Positions 41,160 through 50,500 of a stretch of 64,000 bases of DNA are shown piece by piece (position 1 is the first letter of the stretch; each line of letters starts with the position of its first letter). The notes under the pieces were generated by a model. It saw nothing but the letters and a program-made list of their open reading frames with translations, was not told where the DNA came from and made no database searches. The position numbers and the translations under genes were made by a program. The DNA comes from Micromonospora sp. WMMD1128 (GTDB lineage Bacteria > Actinomycetota > Actinomycetes > Mycobacteriales > Micromonosporaceae): assembly GCF_027497235.1 (NCBI RefSeq), contig NZ_CP114902.1, positions 5,668,001 through 5,732,000 on the forward strand, in the 5' to 3' direction.

Positions 41160-41765
41160 ATGCCGGACACCGCGTCCACTCGCGGCCAGCGCACCAGGGA
41201 GGCTCTGTGCTCCGCCACCGTGGCGCTGGTGGCGGAGGTTGGCTGGGGCAACGTGACCACTCGACTGGTGGCCGATCGGGCCGGGGTGCCGGTGGGTGCG
41301 GTTCACTACCACTTCCGGTCGCTGAGCGAGCTACTCATCGAGGCCTGCACGCCGGTGCTGTGGCAACTCATCGACGAGGTGCGGGCCGGGTTGGGCAGCA
41401 CGGCCGACCTGGAGACCGGGCTGGACTGGTTCGTCACCAGCCTGACCGGATACGCGGGCGACCCGACCGCTCTGCGGCTGCCGAGCGAGATCTTCCTGGC
41501 CGCCACCCGGAACGAGAGCCTGGGCGCTCGCATCGACGAGGCGATCAGGACGTTCCGGGAGGTCGTCACGGCGTGGCTGGACCGGTGCGGGCATGGGGCC
41601 GACGCGGAGGCGGCCGCCACGGTGCTCGCCGCGGCCATGGACGGCCTGCTGCTCTACCGGGCGGTGGGCGTCGCCGTCGAGCCGGCCGCGCTCGCCGGGA
41701 TCCTGCGGCGGATCGTCACCCCGCCGTCATCGACATCGAATCCGATCGAGCAGAGAGGTACGTGA
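41160..41765 (+). CDS. TetR-family transcriptional regulator
   Basis: The 201-residue protein starts at ATG 41160 with GGAGGAAC upstream. The N-terminal HTH reads RTREALCSATVALVAEVGWG and LVADRAGVPVGAVHYHFRSLSEL. The all-helical C-terminal domain would bind the inducer. It is 3 bp upstream of a FAD monooxygenase gene and probably regulates its own three-gene operon. Confidence 0.93.
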   Translation: MPDTASTRGQRTREALCSATVALVAEVGWGNVTTRLVADRAGVPVGAVHYHFRSLSELLIEACTPVLWQLIDEVRAGLGSTADLETGLDWFVTSLTGYAGDPTALRLPSEIFLAATRNESLGARIDEAIRTFREVVTAWLDRCGHGADAEAAATVLAAAMDGLLLYRAVGVAVEPAALAGILRRIVTPPSSTSNPIEQRGT

Positions 41766-41768
41766 GAA

Positions 41769-42962
41769 ATGCGGGCAATCATCTGTGGAGCCGGCATCGC
41801 CGGGTTGACCGCGGCCTGGTGGCTCGAGCGGGACGGTTGGCAGGTCACCCTGGTCGAGCGGGCGGCCGGGCTTCGCCACGAGGGCTATCTGATCGACTTC
41901 TTCGGCTCCGGCTATGACGTGGCCGAGCGCATGGGGCTGGTCCCCGCGCTCCGCCGCGCCCAGACCAGAGCGAAGGCCATCGAGTACGTCGACCCCGATG
42001 GACACGGCCGGGGCAAGCTGCGCTACCAGTCCTTCGACGTGGCGTTCCGGGGCCGGATCGCCACGATCATGCGCGGCCACCTGGAACGGGTGCTGCACGA
42101 CTCGTTGGGCGACCGGGTGCCGATCCGGTACGGGACCACGATCGACGCGGTCCGCCCGGACATCCACGGTGTCGACGTGACGCTGAGCGACGACACGCAG
42201 CAGCGGGCGGACCTGCTGATCGGCGCGGACGGGATCCATTCCCGGGTACGGCGACTCGTGTTCGGCCCGGAGGAACCGTACCTGCGCTATATCGGGTACC
42301 ACACCGCCTCCTACGTTTTCACCGATCCGCAGCTGCGGGACCAGATCGGCGACCGGTTCCTGGCGGTTGCCGTACCGAACCGCCAGCTCGGCCTGTACCC
42401 GATCGACGACCGGCGGCTCGCCGCCTGGCTGGTGCACCGGTCGCCGCAACCGGCGCTGCCGGCGGAACCGGCGGCGACCATCCGGTCCACCTACGTCGGC
42501 CTCGGCGAGCTGGCCGACCGGGCGCTCGCCCACTGCCCTACGGGTGCCGAGCTGTACTACGACCAGGTGGCGCAGATCGAGATGGCGGGCTGGAATCGCG
42601 GGCCGGTGACCCTGGTCGGCGACGCGTGCCAGGCCGTATCGCTGATGGCTGGCCAGGGCGCCGCGATGGCGATGGGCGGCGCCTACGTACTGGCTGAGGA
42701 GCTGCGGCGGGGCGGTGGGGTGCCGGCGGCGATGGACCGGTACGAGAAACGGATGCGGCCGTTCGTCCGGGCCAAGCAGCGAGCCGGCCGGCGAACCGCG
42801 CACTGGCTGGTCCCCAACACCGGATGGCGGCTGTCGGTGCGGGCCGCCGCGTTCGCCGCGGCCGCGCTGCCGGGCGTGCCGGCCCTACTGCGCCCCGCGC
42901 TGGCGACGTCGAGCAGCAGCGTTGTCACCTCTTCCGCCGAGCCGGTCGGAACGGCCCGATGA
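41769..42962 (+). CDS. FAD-dependent monooxygenase (PHBH/UbiH fold)
   Basis: The 397-residue flavoprotein begins MRAIICGAGIAGLTAAWWLE (GxGxxG FAD motif). It has the DG motif LLIGADGIHSRVRRLVFG and the GD motif GPVTLVGDACQAVSLMAGQG, all three signatures of class A flavin monooxygenases. It would hydroxylate an aromatic or polyketide substrate with NAD(P)H and O2. It lies between a TetR-type regulator and a deazaflavin-type nitroreductase gene with which it overlaps (ATGA); the operon may detoxify an antibiotic or aromatic compound. Confidence 0.92.
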   Translation: MRAIICGAGIAGLTAAWWLERDGWQVTLVERAAGLRHEGYLIDFFGSGYDVAERMGLVPALRRAQTRAKAIEYVDPDGHGRGKLRYQSFDVAFRGRIATIMRGHLERVLHDSLGDRVPIRYGTTIDAVRPDIHGVDVTLSDDTQQRADLLIGADGIHSRVRRLVFGPEEPYLRYIGYHTASYVFTDPQLRDQIGDRFLAVAVPNRQLGLYPIDDRRLAAWLVHRSPQPALPAEPAATIRSTYVGLGELADRALAHCPTGAELYYDQVAQIEMAGWNRGPVTLVGDACQAVSLMAGQGAAMAMGGAYVLAEELRRGGGVPAAMDRYEKRMRPFVRAKQRAGRRTAHWLVPNTGWRLSVRAAAFAAAALPGVPALLRPALATSSSSVVTSSAEPVGTAR

Positions 42963-43303
42963 GACGGCTCGCCGCTCCCGCACCGCCCCACGGCCTGTTC
43001 CGGCTGCCCATCCTGCTCTACCGCGCCCACCTGGGCCGGCTGCTCGGCCGCCGGTTCGTGCTGATCGAGCACGTCGGCCGGCGCACCGGCCGGCTCGGGC
43101 ACACCGTGGTCGAGGTGGTCGACCCGTCCACCGAGGGCTACGTGGTGGCCGCCGGCTTCGGCGCCCGGTCCGACTGGTACCGCAACCTCCGGGCGCATCC
43201 GCGGGCGGACATCCAGCTGGGCGGGCAGCGCCTGGCGGTCACCGCCGTGCCGCTGCCGGCCGTCGCGGGGGCCGAGCGAAGCGGCACAGGTCGACCCGGG
43301 TGA
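42959..43303 (+). CDS. Deazaflavin (F420)-dependent nitroreductase-family protein, C-terminally short
   Basis: The 114-residue protein matches the DDN/FDOR-A family: RRFVLIEHVGRRTGRLGHTVVEVV, then GYVVAAGFGARSDWYRNLRA and PRADIQLGGQRLAVTAVPL. These are small split-barrel proteins that bind F420 and reduce quinones or nitro compounds. Typical members continue for about 30 more residues after this point; here the end (AGAERSGTGRPG) looks like an out-of-frame tail, so the gene is probably truncated. It overlaps the monooxygenase gene by four bases. Confidence 0.75.
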   Translation: MRRLAAPAPPHGLFRLPILLYRAHLGRLLGRRFVLIEHVGRRTGRLGHTVVEVVDPSTEGYVVAAGFGARSDWYRNLRAHPRADIQLGGQRLAVTAVPLPAVAGAERSGTGRPG

Positions 43304-43397
43304 CCTCCGCTGGAGAATCGCACACCGCACACATCAGCAAGATCGATAGCGGCCCACCGTGACCCCGGGCCCACCTCGCACCTGATCCCTCGCCACG

Positions 43398-43780
43398 CCC
43401 CGCACCGTAGGCGGCGATCTTCGACAGGTGCATCGTCAGGGCACCGGCCGCCTCGGTGCCGATGTACGCCGCCCGCGTCAGCCCGTAGCGAGGAAGAAGG
43501 GCGCCGTCAACGGCCCCACCGAACCCAGCAGCGCCGAGCTCAGCCCAGATGCGGCGCCCACCGCGGCGAACCACAGCCGCACCCGCACCCCGCCCGGCAG
43601 GCTCTTGTCGCCGGCCAGGCGTTTCAGCAGGCGCAGCAGGTCCGGCAGCAGCCGCAGCATCTCACCGAGGTCTGGGCGCGCATGGCGCCGCCCGGCCGAC
43701 AGCAACGCCGCGATCAGCGCCAGCCACACCACGAGCATACCGACGGTGGCACCCACGGCGATCTTCCACACGGCGTCCAT
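43398..43780 (-). pseudogene. DUF1232 start joined to a TauE/SafE fragment, frameshifted
   Basis: The minus-strand frame starts MDAVWKIAVGATVGMLVVWL, a membrane helix, then LRLLPDLLRLLKRLAGDKSL and RVRLW of a DUF1232-type protein. Immediately after RVRLW it changes to GAASGLSSALLGSVGPLTAP and stops at a frameshift. The other frame then continues YGLTRAAYIGTEAAGALTMH and LSKIAAYGAG, a sulfite-exporter (TauE/SafE) segment. One missing base at the LAY(G) codon explains the shift. Two unrelated families are joined and the second is incomplete, so this is a chimeric remnant. Nothing else is seen in 43304-43910. Confidence 0.65.
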
Positions 43781-43910
43781 CAGATGCCAACTGTAGGGCG
43801 CCGGGTGGGTGCAGCAGCTCGGCGGTGGCTGCGCCGGCAGCCATGCCGGTGGGTCCCCGCGAGACCCGATTTTCGCGCCAACCCTTCATCGCAGCGGCTT
43901 GAATGGCTAG

Positions 43911-44471
43911 GTGCGGGTTGACCGGGACAGGCGGGACTGGCGCATCGGCAGCGCCGCCGACGTGGATTGGATCGCCGGTCACACCACTGCCGGCGTCTCG
44001 ATCACCACCGCCATCCCGCCGATCTTCGACGCCTACGCCACCACGTACCAGGCCGACGACGTCACCGCCGCCGCCTACGAGCGGGCCCTGGTCGAGGTTC
44101 TCCTCACGCACACCCCCGACCAGCCCTGGTGGCTGGCCTATCTCGACACCGGCGCCCACGACGTCGTCCTTCCCCACGCCCCGCGGGTGTTCCTCTACTG
44201 GAACTGGCCGTACGTGCTGGTCGAGGCCGGACCCGAGGCGGCCCTCACCTGGCGCGCCGGCGGTCACATGCGCCACGCGCACGGCGCGCTACCCGACCTG
44301 TTCTTCCCCGCCGACCGGTCATGGCTGGTCTCCGCCCTCTGGGACGACACCTGGACCTGTGTCGGTGGCCCGGAACAACTGATCGACAGTCTCGAACGCG
44401 ACCCGGTGGCCAACGCCCGCCGGGTCCGACCCGACGAGGACGCGCTGCCACCGGGGCTGACCCGCGAGTGA
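43911..44471 (+). CDS. Hypothetical protein (186 aa)
   Basis: The protein starts at GTG 43911 and has good codon bias. It is rich in Trp and aromatic residues (RRDWRIGSAADVDWIAGHT, WWLAYLDTGAHDVVLPHAP, VFLYWNWPYVLVEAG, SWLVSALWDDTWTCVGGPEQ). No signal peptide or membrane helix is visible. The overall look is that of small SMI1/KNR4-like or immunity-type cytosolic proteins, but I see no diagnostic motif. The gene precedes the Wadjet genes by 126 bp and is probably unrelated to them. Confidence 0.65.
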   Translation: MRVDRDRRDWRIGSAADVDWIAGHTTAGVSITTAIPPIFDAYATTYQADDVTAAAYERALVEVLLTHTPDQPWWLAYLDTGAHDVVLPHAPRVFLYWNWPYVLVEAGPEAALTWRAGGHMRHAHGALPDLFFPADRSWLVSALWDDTWTCVGGPEQLIDSLERDPVANARRVRPDEDALPPGLTRE

Positions 44472-44597
44472 CAGATTCCGCCGCGAGGGTGCCGATCACG
44501 ACCACGGGACAGGCCGCCGCCGATCCCTCGCGCGTCCGGCCGCCGTGTCGGCTCTCCTGAGTAGGGTGGGAGGCTGTCCGCGCCCGGTGGGAGGTAG

Positions 44598-46169
44598 ATG
44601 ATGACGGCGCAGCCATCCCGACCGACGTTCGGGCTGGACGATTTCGCGCTCGACGACCGGATGCGACTGTTCGGTTACGTGACGGCGGAGAACCGGTTCG
44701 CCTACCTGTGGCTGCTGCGGGCGTTCGATTCGGCCCGGTCCAGTTACCACGTGGTGCTGCACACCTCCGACGTGGCCGCGGCGCTGGCGACGTTGCACGA
44801 GGCGGACGCGGACTGCCCGGATCCGGCGGGGCTGGAGTTGCCGCGGCTGCTCGACGCCCTGGTGGAGTGGGGGGTGCTCGACCGGGGGCAGGACGGTTCC
44901 CGGGCCACCACGCTCGCGGAGTACCGCAACCGGCACTCGGTGTACCAGTTCACCGAGGCCGGATACCGGGCGCACCGGGCGGTGGAGGCGGTGTTGTCGG
45001 CGAGCATGGCCGACTCGACGCTGTCCCGGCTGGTCTTCGCCGACCTCCTGGCTGACCTCGACGCGCTCGCGGTGGCCAACGAGGCCGGGGACGCCGAGGA
45101 GGTCTACCGCAAGTTCAACCGGCTGGACCGGGCGTTGGCCGACATCGCCGAGCGGGCGGCGCGTTTCTACCACATGCTTGGTGACCTGGGGCGGACCAAC
45201 GACGTGCGGCCGGAGGTGTTCCTCGCGCACAAGGACGCCCTGCTGGCTCACCTGCGGGACTTCCACGACGAGTTGCAGCGCTACACGCCTCGGCTGCGCG
45301 CGGCGGTGCACGAGGTCGAGGCGACCGGCCTGGACCGGCTGATCGAGGCCGCCGCCGAGGCCGACGAGCGGCTGTTCCACACCCCGGTGCAGCGGTTGGA
45401 GGACTGGCGGCGGCGCTGGGCGGGGCTGCGGTCCTGGTTGGCGCCGCCGGGCCCGGAGCAACCAAGCGAGGCGGACCGGTTGTCGGACGCCACCATCGCC
45501 GCGATCGGTGACGTCCTGGCTCTGCTGCGCCGGGTCACCGAGGCGCGGCGCGGTGGGGTGAGCCGGGAGTCGCAGTTGCGGCACCTGGCCGCCTGGTTCA
45601 CCCGGACCGGCACGCAGGAGGGCGCGCACGCCCTGTTCGATGTCGTGTTCGGCCTCGGCGCGCCGCGCCATGTCGGGGTGGCGCACCCGGATCCGGAGGC
45701 GATCGCGAGCCGGCTGTCGTGGTGGGAAGCGCCGGCGGTGGAGCTGTCCCGCACCCTGGTGACCACCGGCCGGGCACCGGGTCAGGGCCGGGGGCGGCCG
45801 GCCCGGCTGGACCGGGTCGACGAGCGGCGGCACCGGTTGCGCGGCGATCAGCTCGCCCGGGAGCGCCGGTGGGCCGACGCGGCGACGGCGCTGGCCGCCG
45901 AGGGCGTGGACGACCACCGGTTGGACGGGTCGCAGACCCAGGTCCTGCTGCGCCTGCTGGACATCGCGCTGGCTGCCCGGGTGGGTGGCCGGGCCGGGGT
46001 GCCGCTGGCGGCCGCCGCGCACGGCGTCCGGCTGACCCTCACCCCGACGCCGGGCCGGTTCACCACGGTGCGCACCGCCGAGGGCCGGCTGCATCTGGAC
46101 GGGTACGCGTTGACGGTCACCGCAGCGCAGCACACCGCGGTCCGCCGTCCCGACCTGGTGCCGGCGTGA
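44598..46169 (+). CDS. jetA: Wadjet type II anti-plasmid protein JetA (TIGR02677)
   Basis: The 523-residue protein starts at ATG 44598 (GGGAGGTAG upstream). It matches the TIGR02677 family: MRLFGYVTAENRFAYLWLLRAF at the start, VEWGVLDRGQDGSRATTLAEYRNRHSVYQFTEAG in the winged-helix region, and long helices afterwards. It is the kleisin-like subunit that closes the SMC ring of JetC. It stands first in a four-gene operon that has the exact type II Wadjet order (TIGR02677-02678-02680-02679), each pair overlapping or nearly so. Confidence 0.9.
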   Translation: MMTAQPSRPTFGLDDFALDDRMRLFGYVTAENRFAYLWLLRAFDSARSSYHVVLHTSDVAAALATLHEADADCPDPAGLELPRLLDALVEWGVLDRGQDGSRATTLAEYRNRHSVYQFTEAGYRAHRAVEAVLSASMADSTLSRLVFADLLADLDALAVANEAGDAEEVYRKFNRLDRALADIAERAARFYHMLGDLGRTNDVRPEVFLAHKDALLAHLRDFHDELQRYTPRLRAAVHEVEATGLDRLIEAAAEADERLFHTPVQRLEDWRRRWAGLRSWLAPPGPEQPSEADRLSDATIAAIGDVLALLRRVTEARRGGVSRESQLRHLAAWFTRTGTQEGAHALFDVVFGLGAPRHVGVAHPDPEAIASRLSWWEAPAVELSRTLVTTGRAPGQGRGRPARLDRVDERRHRLRGDQLARERRWADAATALAAEGVDDHRLDGSQTQVLLRLLDIALAARVGGRAGVPLAAAAHGVRLTLTPTPGRFTTVRTAEGRLHLDGYALTVTAAQHTAVRRPDLVPA

Positions 46170-47557
46170 CCGTGGAGGCCGGCGCGCCGCGACCGGCGGC
46201 GCACCGGGTCGCCGTCGACGTCCCGGAGTTCGAGTTGGCGGACTACCAGCGGGCGGTCCGGCTGGTCCTGCGTCACCCGCTGATCACGGCGACCTGGCCC
46301 GACGAGCGGGCGTTGCCCCGGGTACGGCGGTTCTCCGCCACCCTGCGCCGGGATCTCGCCGAGGCGTTCGGGTACCGGCTGGAGCTGCACGGTGCCACGG
46401 CCCGGCTGGTCCGCACGAAGGACCGGCTCGACGGCAGCCAGCCGGCGGTGTCGCGCACCGGGCGGCCGTTCGACCGGCAGCGCTACGCGTACCTGTCGTT
46501 GTGCCTGGCGGTGTTGGGTCGGGCCGGGATCCAGATCACTCTCAGCGAGTTGGCCGACTCGGTGGCCGCGGACGCCAACCGGATCTCCGGCCTGGGGTTG
46601 GATCCGGACCACGGCCCGGACCGGCGGGCGTTCGTGGACGCGGTCGGCTGGCTGGAGGAGCGGGGTGTGCTGCGGCTGGCCGACGGCTCCAGCGCCGCCT
46701 GGGCGAGTGACCCGGGGGCCGGGGAGGCGTTGTACGACGTGGCGCGGGACGTGGTGTTCGCGCTGTTCCGGCCGCCCCGGGTGCTCCAGCACGTCGAGTC
46801 GGTGTCGGCGCTGCTGGGCCGGGCGGTGGGCAGCAGCGGCAATGCCGAGCGACGGCAGGCGGCCCAGGCGGCCCGGCGGGCGGTGGTGGAGTCGCCTGTC
46901 GTCTACCACGCCGATGTCGAGCCGGCGGTCGCCAACCATCTGCGCGGCCCGGCGCTCGCCACCGACCTGGCCCGGCTGACCGGGCTGCGGGTGGAACGGC
47001 GGGCGGAGGGCGTGCTGCTGGTGGACACCGCCGGGTTCACCGGGGAGCGGTTCCCGGGCACCGGCTCGGTGGCGCAGGCCGCGGTGTTGCTGGGGGTGGA
47101 GATGGCCGACCGGGTGGCGGATCCCGACGGCCGTCGGGTCAAGCGGCTGGCCCCGCCCGACGGTCAGGCCCGGCAGCAGGCGCTGTCGGGCCATATCGAC
47201 GCCGGGCTGCCCACGGCCACCCTGATCCGCCTGGACGACGCCGGTCCGGGCGAGCCGTGGACCGCCGAGGACCGGGGTGACCACGACGAGGCCGACGGCG
47301 CCGGCCGGTTGCCGTTCATCACCGACAGTTTCCTGCGCACCGCCGTCGGGGAGATCCTTCAGCGGTACGGGACCGCGTTCGGCGCCCAGTGGCACGCCGA
47401 CCCGGAGCGGCTGCGGGTCGAGGCGGTCGCGCTGCTGGAGCGGTTCGGCGCGGTCACCGCCGTGCCGGGCGGGGTGGTCGTCCGGCCGCTGGTCGGCCGC
47501 TATCGCCACACCGTCGCCACGGTCAAGCCCCGCGCCGCCACCGAAACCCTGTTCTGA
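46166..47557 (+). CDS. jetB: Wadjet type II protein JetB (TIGR02678)
   Basis: The 463-residue protein starts at GTG 46166 in a four-base overlap with jetA. It shows the TIGR02678 pattern: LADYQRAVRLVLRHPLITAT, LRRDLAEAFGYRLELHGATARLVR, DRQRYAYLSLCLAVLGRAGIQITLSELADSV (winged helices), and a C-terminal extension. It is the KITE-like subunit that bridges the SMC heads in Wadjet complexes (known for the family). No frame damage is visible. Confidence 0.9.
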   Translation: MTVEAGAPRPAAHRVAVDVPEFELADYQRAVRLVLRHPLITATWPDERALPRVRRFSATLRRDLAEAFGYRLELHGATARLVRTKDRLDGSQPAVSRTGRPFDRQRYAYLSLCLAVLGRAGIQITLSELADSVAADANRISGLGLDPDHGPDRRAFVDAVGWLEERGVLRLADGSSAAWASDPGAGEALYDVARDVVFALFRPPRVLQHVESVSALLGRAVGSSGNAERRQAAQAARRAVVESPVVYHADVEPAVANHLRGPALATDLARLTGLRVERRAEGVLLVDTAGFTGERFPGTGSVAQAAVLLGVEMADRVADPDGRRVKRLAPPDGQARQQALSGHIDAGLPTATLIRLDDAGPGEPWTAEDRGDHDEADGAGRLPFITDSFLRTAVGEILQRYGTAFGAQWHADPERLRVEAVALLERFGAVTAVPGGVVVRPLVGRYRHTVATVKPRAATETLF

Positions 47558-47568
47558 GGTAGTCGATC

Positions 47569-50500
47569 GTGATCGAGCAACGTACCGTCCGCCGGTTCGC
47601 CCCCACCCGGGCCGGGATCATCAACCTGTGGGACTACCGGGACGAGGAGTTCAGCTTCGTCGACGGGTGGCTGGTGCTGCGCGGGCCCAACGGGTCCGGC
47701 AAGACCAAGGCGCTGGAGGTGCTGTTCCCGTTCGTCCTCGACGGGCGGATCGAACCGCGCCGGCTCAATCCGTTCGCCAGCGAGGACCGGACGATGAAGT
47801 CGAACCTGCTCTACCGGGGGCAGGAGGTCACCCACGCGTACGTGTGGATGGAGTTCGGCGACGGTGAGCAGCACGTGACCGTCGGCATCGGGTTGCGGGC
47901 GCACCGGCACGTCGACCGGGTCACCCGCTGGCACTTCGTGGTCGACGGCCGGGTGGGGGTGGACTTCTCCCTGCTGGACGCCGACGACCGGCCGCTGACC
48001 CGCCGCGACCTGATCGACCGGCTGGGCGCCGACGCGGTGCGGGACTCCGCGGAGGACTACCGCCAGCTCGTCGACGCCCGGCTGTTCGGCCTCGGCCCGG
48101 CCCGCTACGAGCAGTTGCTGGATCTGGTGCTGACCCTGCGCAAGCCGCAGTTGGCCAAGGACCTGAACCCGGTCGAGCTGTCCCGCACGCTGCAACGGGG
48201 ACTGCGTCCGGTCGAGGACCACCTGCTGGTGGAGGCAGCCCGCTCGTTCGACGACATGGAGGCGGTCGCCCGTACCCTCGAAGGGCTGGTGGCGGCGGAC
48301 GGCGCCACGGTCGCGTTCCTGACGGTCTACTCGACCTACCTGCGCACCCACGCGCGGGCCGCCGCCGACGCCCTGACCGCCCGCCGCGACGCGGTCGCCA
48401 CCCGGTCGACCGCACTCGACGACGCCCGTGGCGCGGCCGACGCGGCGGCGGAGGCGGAGTCCGCGGCGGATGCGGGGCTACGGGCTGTCGAGGGCGAGCC
48501 CGGACGGCTCCGCGCCCACCTGGACAGCCTGAAGTCCTCGGCGGCATACCAGTCCCACGAGCAGCTCGCCGACCTGCAACGGCACGTGCACGACCTGGCC
48601 GAGGCGGCCGGGCGGGCCGACGAGGCCGTCGTCGCCGAGGAGAGCGCGGCGGCTCGGCGGCGTACCGAATCGGAACGGGCCACGGTCGCGGCCCGGGACA
48701 CGCGGGCGGCGGCCGACCGGCTCGCCGCCGATCTGCTGCTCGACGCCGAGGCGGCCGGGGTCGTGTGGGGCGCCGACGACGCCGGCGCGGACGACCTGGC
48801 GGCCCGGATGACCGCGCGGGCCGCCGCCCGCCGCGACGACGTGCGCGCCGTCCGCGCGCAGGTGGCGCGGCACGACCAGGCCGACCGGGACCATTCCCGC
48901 GCCGCCGCCGACGCGGCCGGCGCCACGGCCGCCGCCGCGGACGCCGAGCAGGCGGAGCGGCGCGCCGAGGACGCCGTCACGCAGGCCCGCGCCGGGCTGC
49001 GCGACCAGCTCGATCAGTGGGCGCGGAGCAACGCCGGGCTGCTGGCCGACGTCGCGCGCCCGGACCTGGCCGCCGCGCTGGTTGCCGCCGTGGACACCAC
49101 CGGCGAGCCGGGAGCACGGACCTTGCGCGAGGTGTACGCCGAGGCCACGGCCAGCGCGGTGGCCCAGCGGCGGGACCGGCTCGCGGCGTTGGCGGCGCAG
49201 CGCGCGGCGCTTGCCGACCGGCGGGCGGAGGTGGCCGCCGAGCGGGACCGGATCGCCGCCGAGCACGACGACGCGCCACCCGTCCCGGTGACCCGGCCGG
49301 CGCCGCGCGCCGGGCGTCCCGGCGCGCCGCTGTGGCGGTTGGTCCGGTTCGCCGACGCGGTGACCGGCGCGGACGCGGCGGCCGTCGAGGCGGCACTGCA
49401 CGCGGCCGGGCTGCTGGACGCCTGGCTGCACCCCGACCCGGGGACGGCGACGACCGCGCTGGCCGGCGACGACCTCGACGGCTACCTGCTGCCGCTGCCG
49501 CCGCACCGGCGGCCCACCGGGGCCACCCTCGCCGACGTGCTGGCCCCCGAGGTGCAGGACGACGTGCCCGCCGCGCGGATCACCGAGGTGCTCACGTCGG
49601 TGGCGCTGGCCGACGTGACCACGTCCGACGCCTCGCCGGTCACTGTCGGCGTGGACGGCCGGTACGCCCAGGGCATCGCCGCCGGCCGGTTCGCCAAGAC
49701 CTCCTGCGAGTACATCGGCGCGACCGCCCGGGCCACCCGACGCGCCGTCCGGGTCGCCGAGTGCGAGCGGGTGCTCACCGCCGTCGACGCCGACCTCGAC
49801 ACGGTGGACCGCGACCGCGCGTCAGTCGAATCGCTGTTGGCGGCGGTGGACGCCGCCGCCGCGCAACTCCCGGCCCTCGCGCCGGTCCACGCGGCGCTGC
49901 GCGAGCTGGACCGGGCCGCCGCGACGCTGCGCGCCCGGCAGGAGGCCAGCGAGGTCGCCGCCGCCCGCCTCGACCAGGCCCTGGCCGAGCAGGCCGCCGC
50001 CGCGGCCGCGCTGCGGCGGAGCGCGGCCGAGCGGTCGCTGCCGGTCGACCGGCTCGACGACACCGCCGAGGCGCTGAGCCGCTTCGAGAAGCGTGGGGTA
50101 CGCCTGGAGGGCGCGCGGACGGCCGCCGCGCGCGCCGCCGAGCAGGAGGACCAGGCCCGGCAGCGGCACGACGAGGCGGTCGACCGGGTCTCCGGCGCGG
50201 CGGAGACCGCACGCACCGCCCGCGCACGGCACCAGGAGAAGGCGGAGGCGTACCGGACGTTGCGCGACAGCGTGGGCGCCGACGCGGAACGGGTGCTGGC
50301 CGACGTGGCCCGGACCGCCGACGCGATCGTGGAGGCGGAGCAGTCCGTCGAGCGGGCCCGCACCGCTCTCGGCACCGCCCGGGAGCGGCGGGTCGCCGCG
50401 CTGACCCGGGTGGAGCTGGGTGAGCAGGCCCTGGTCGGGGCCGTCGCCGAGGCGCAGCACGACGCCCACCGGCTGCGCCCGTACGCCCAACCGGACCTGC

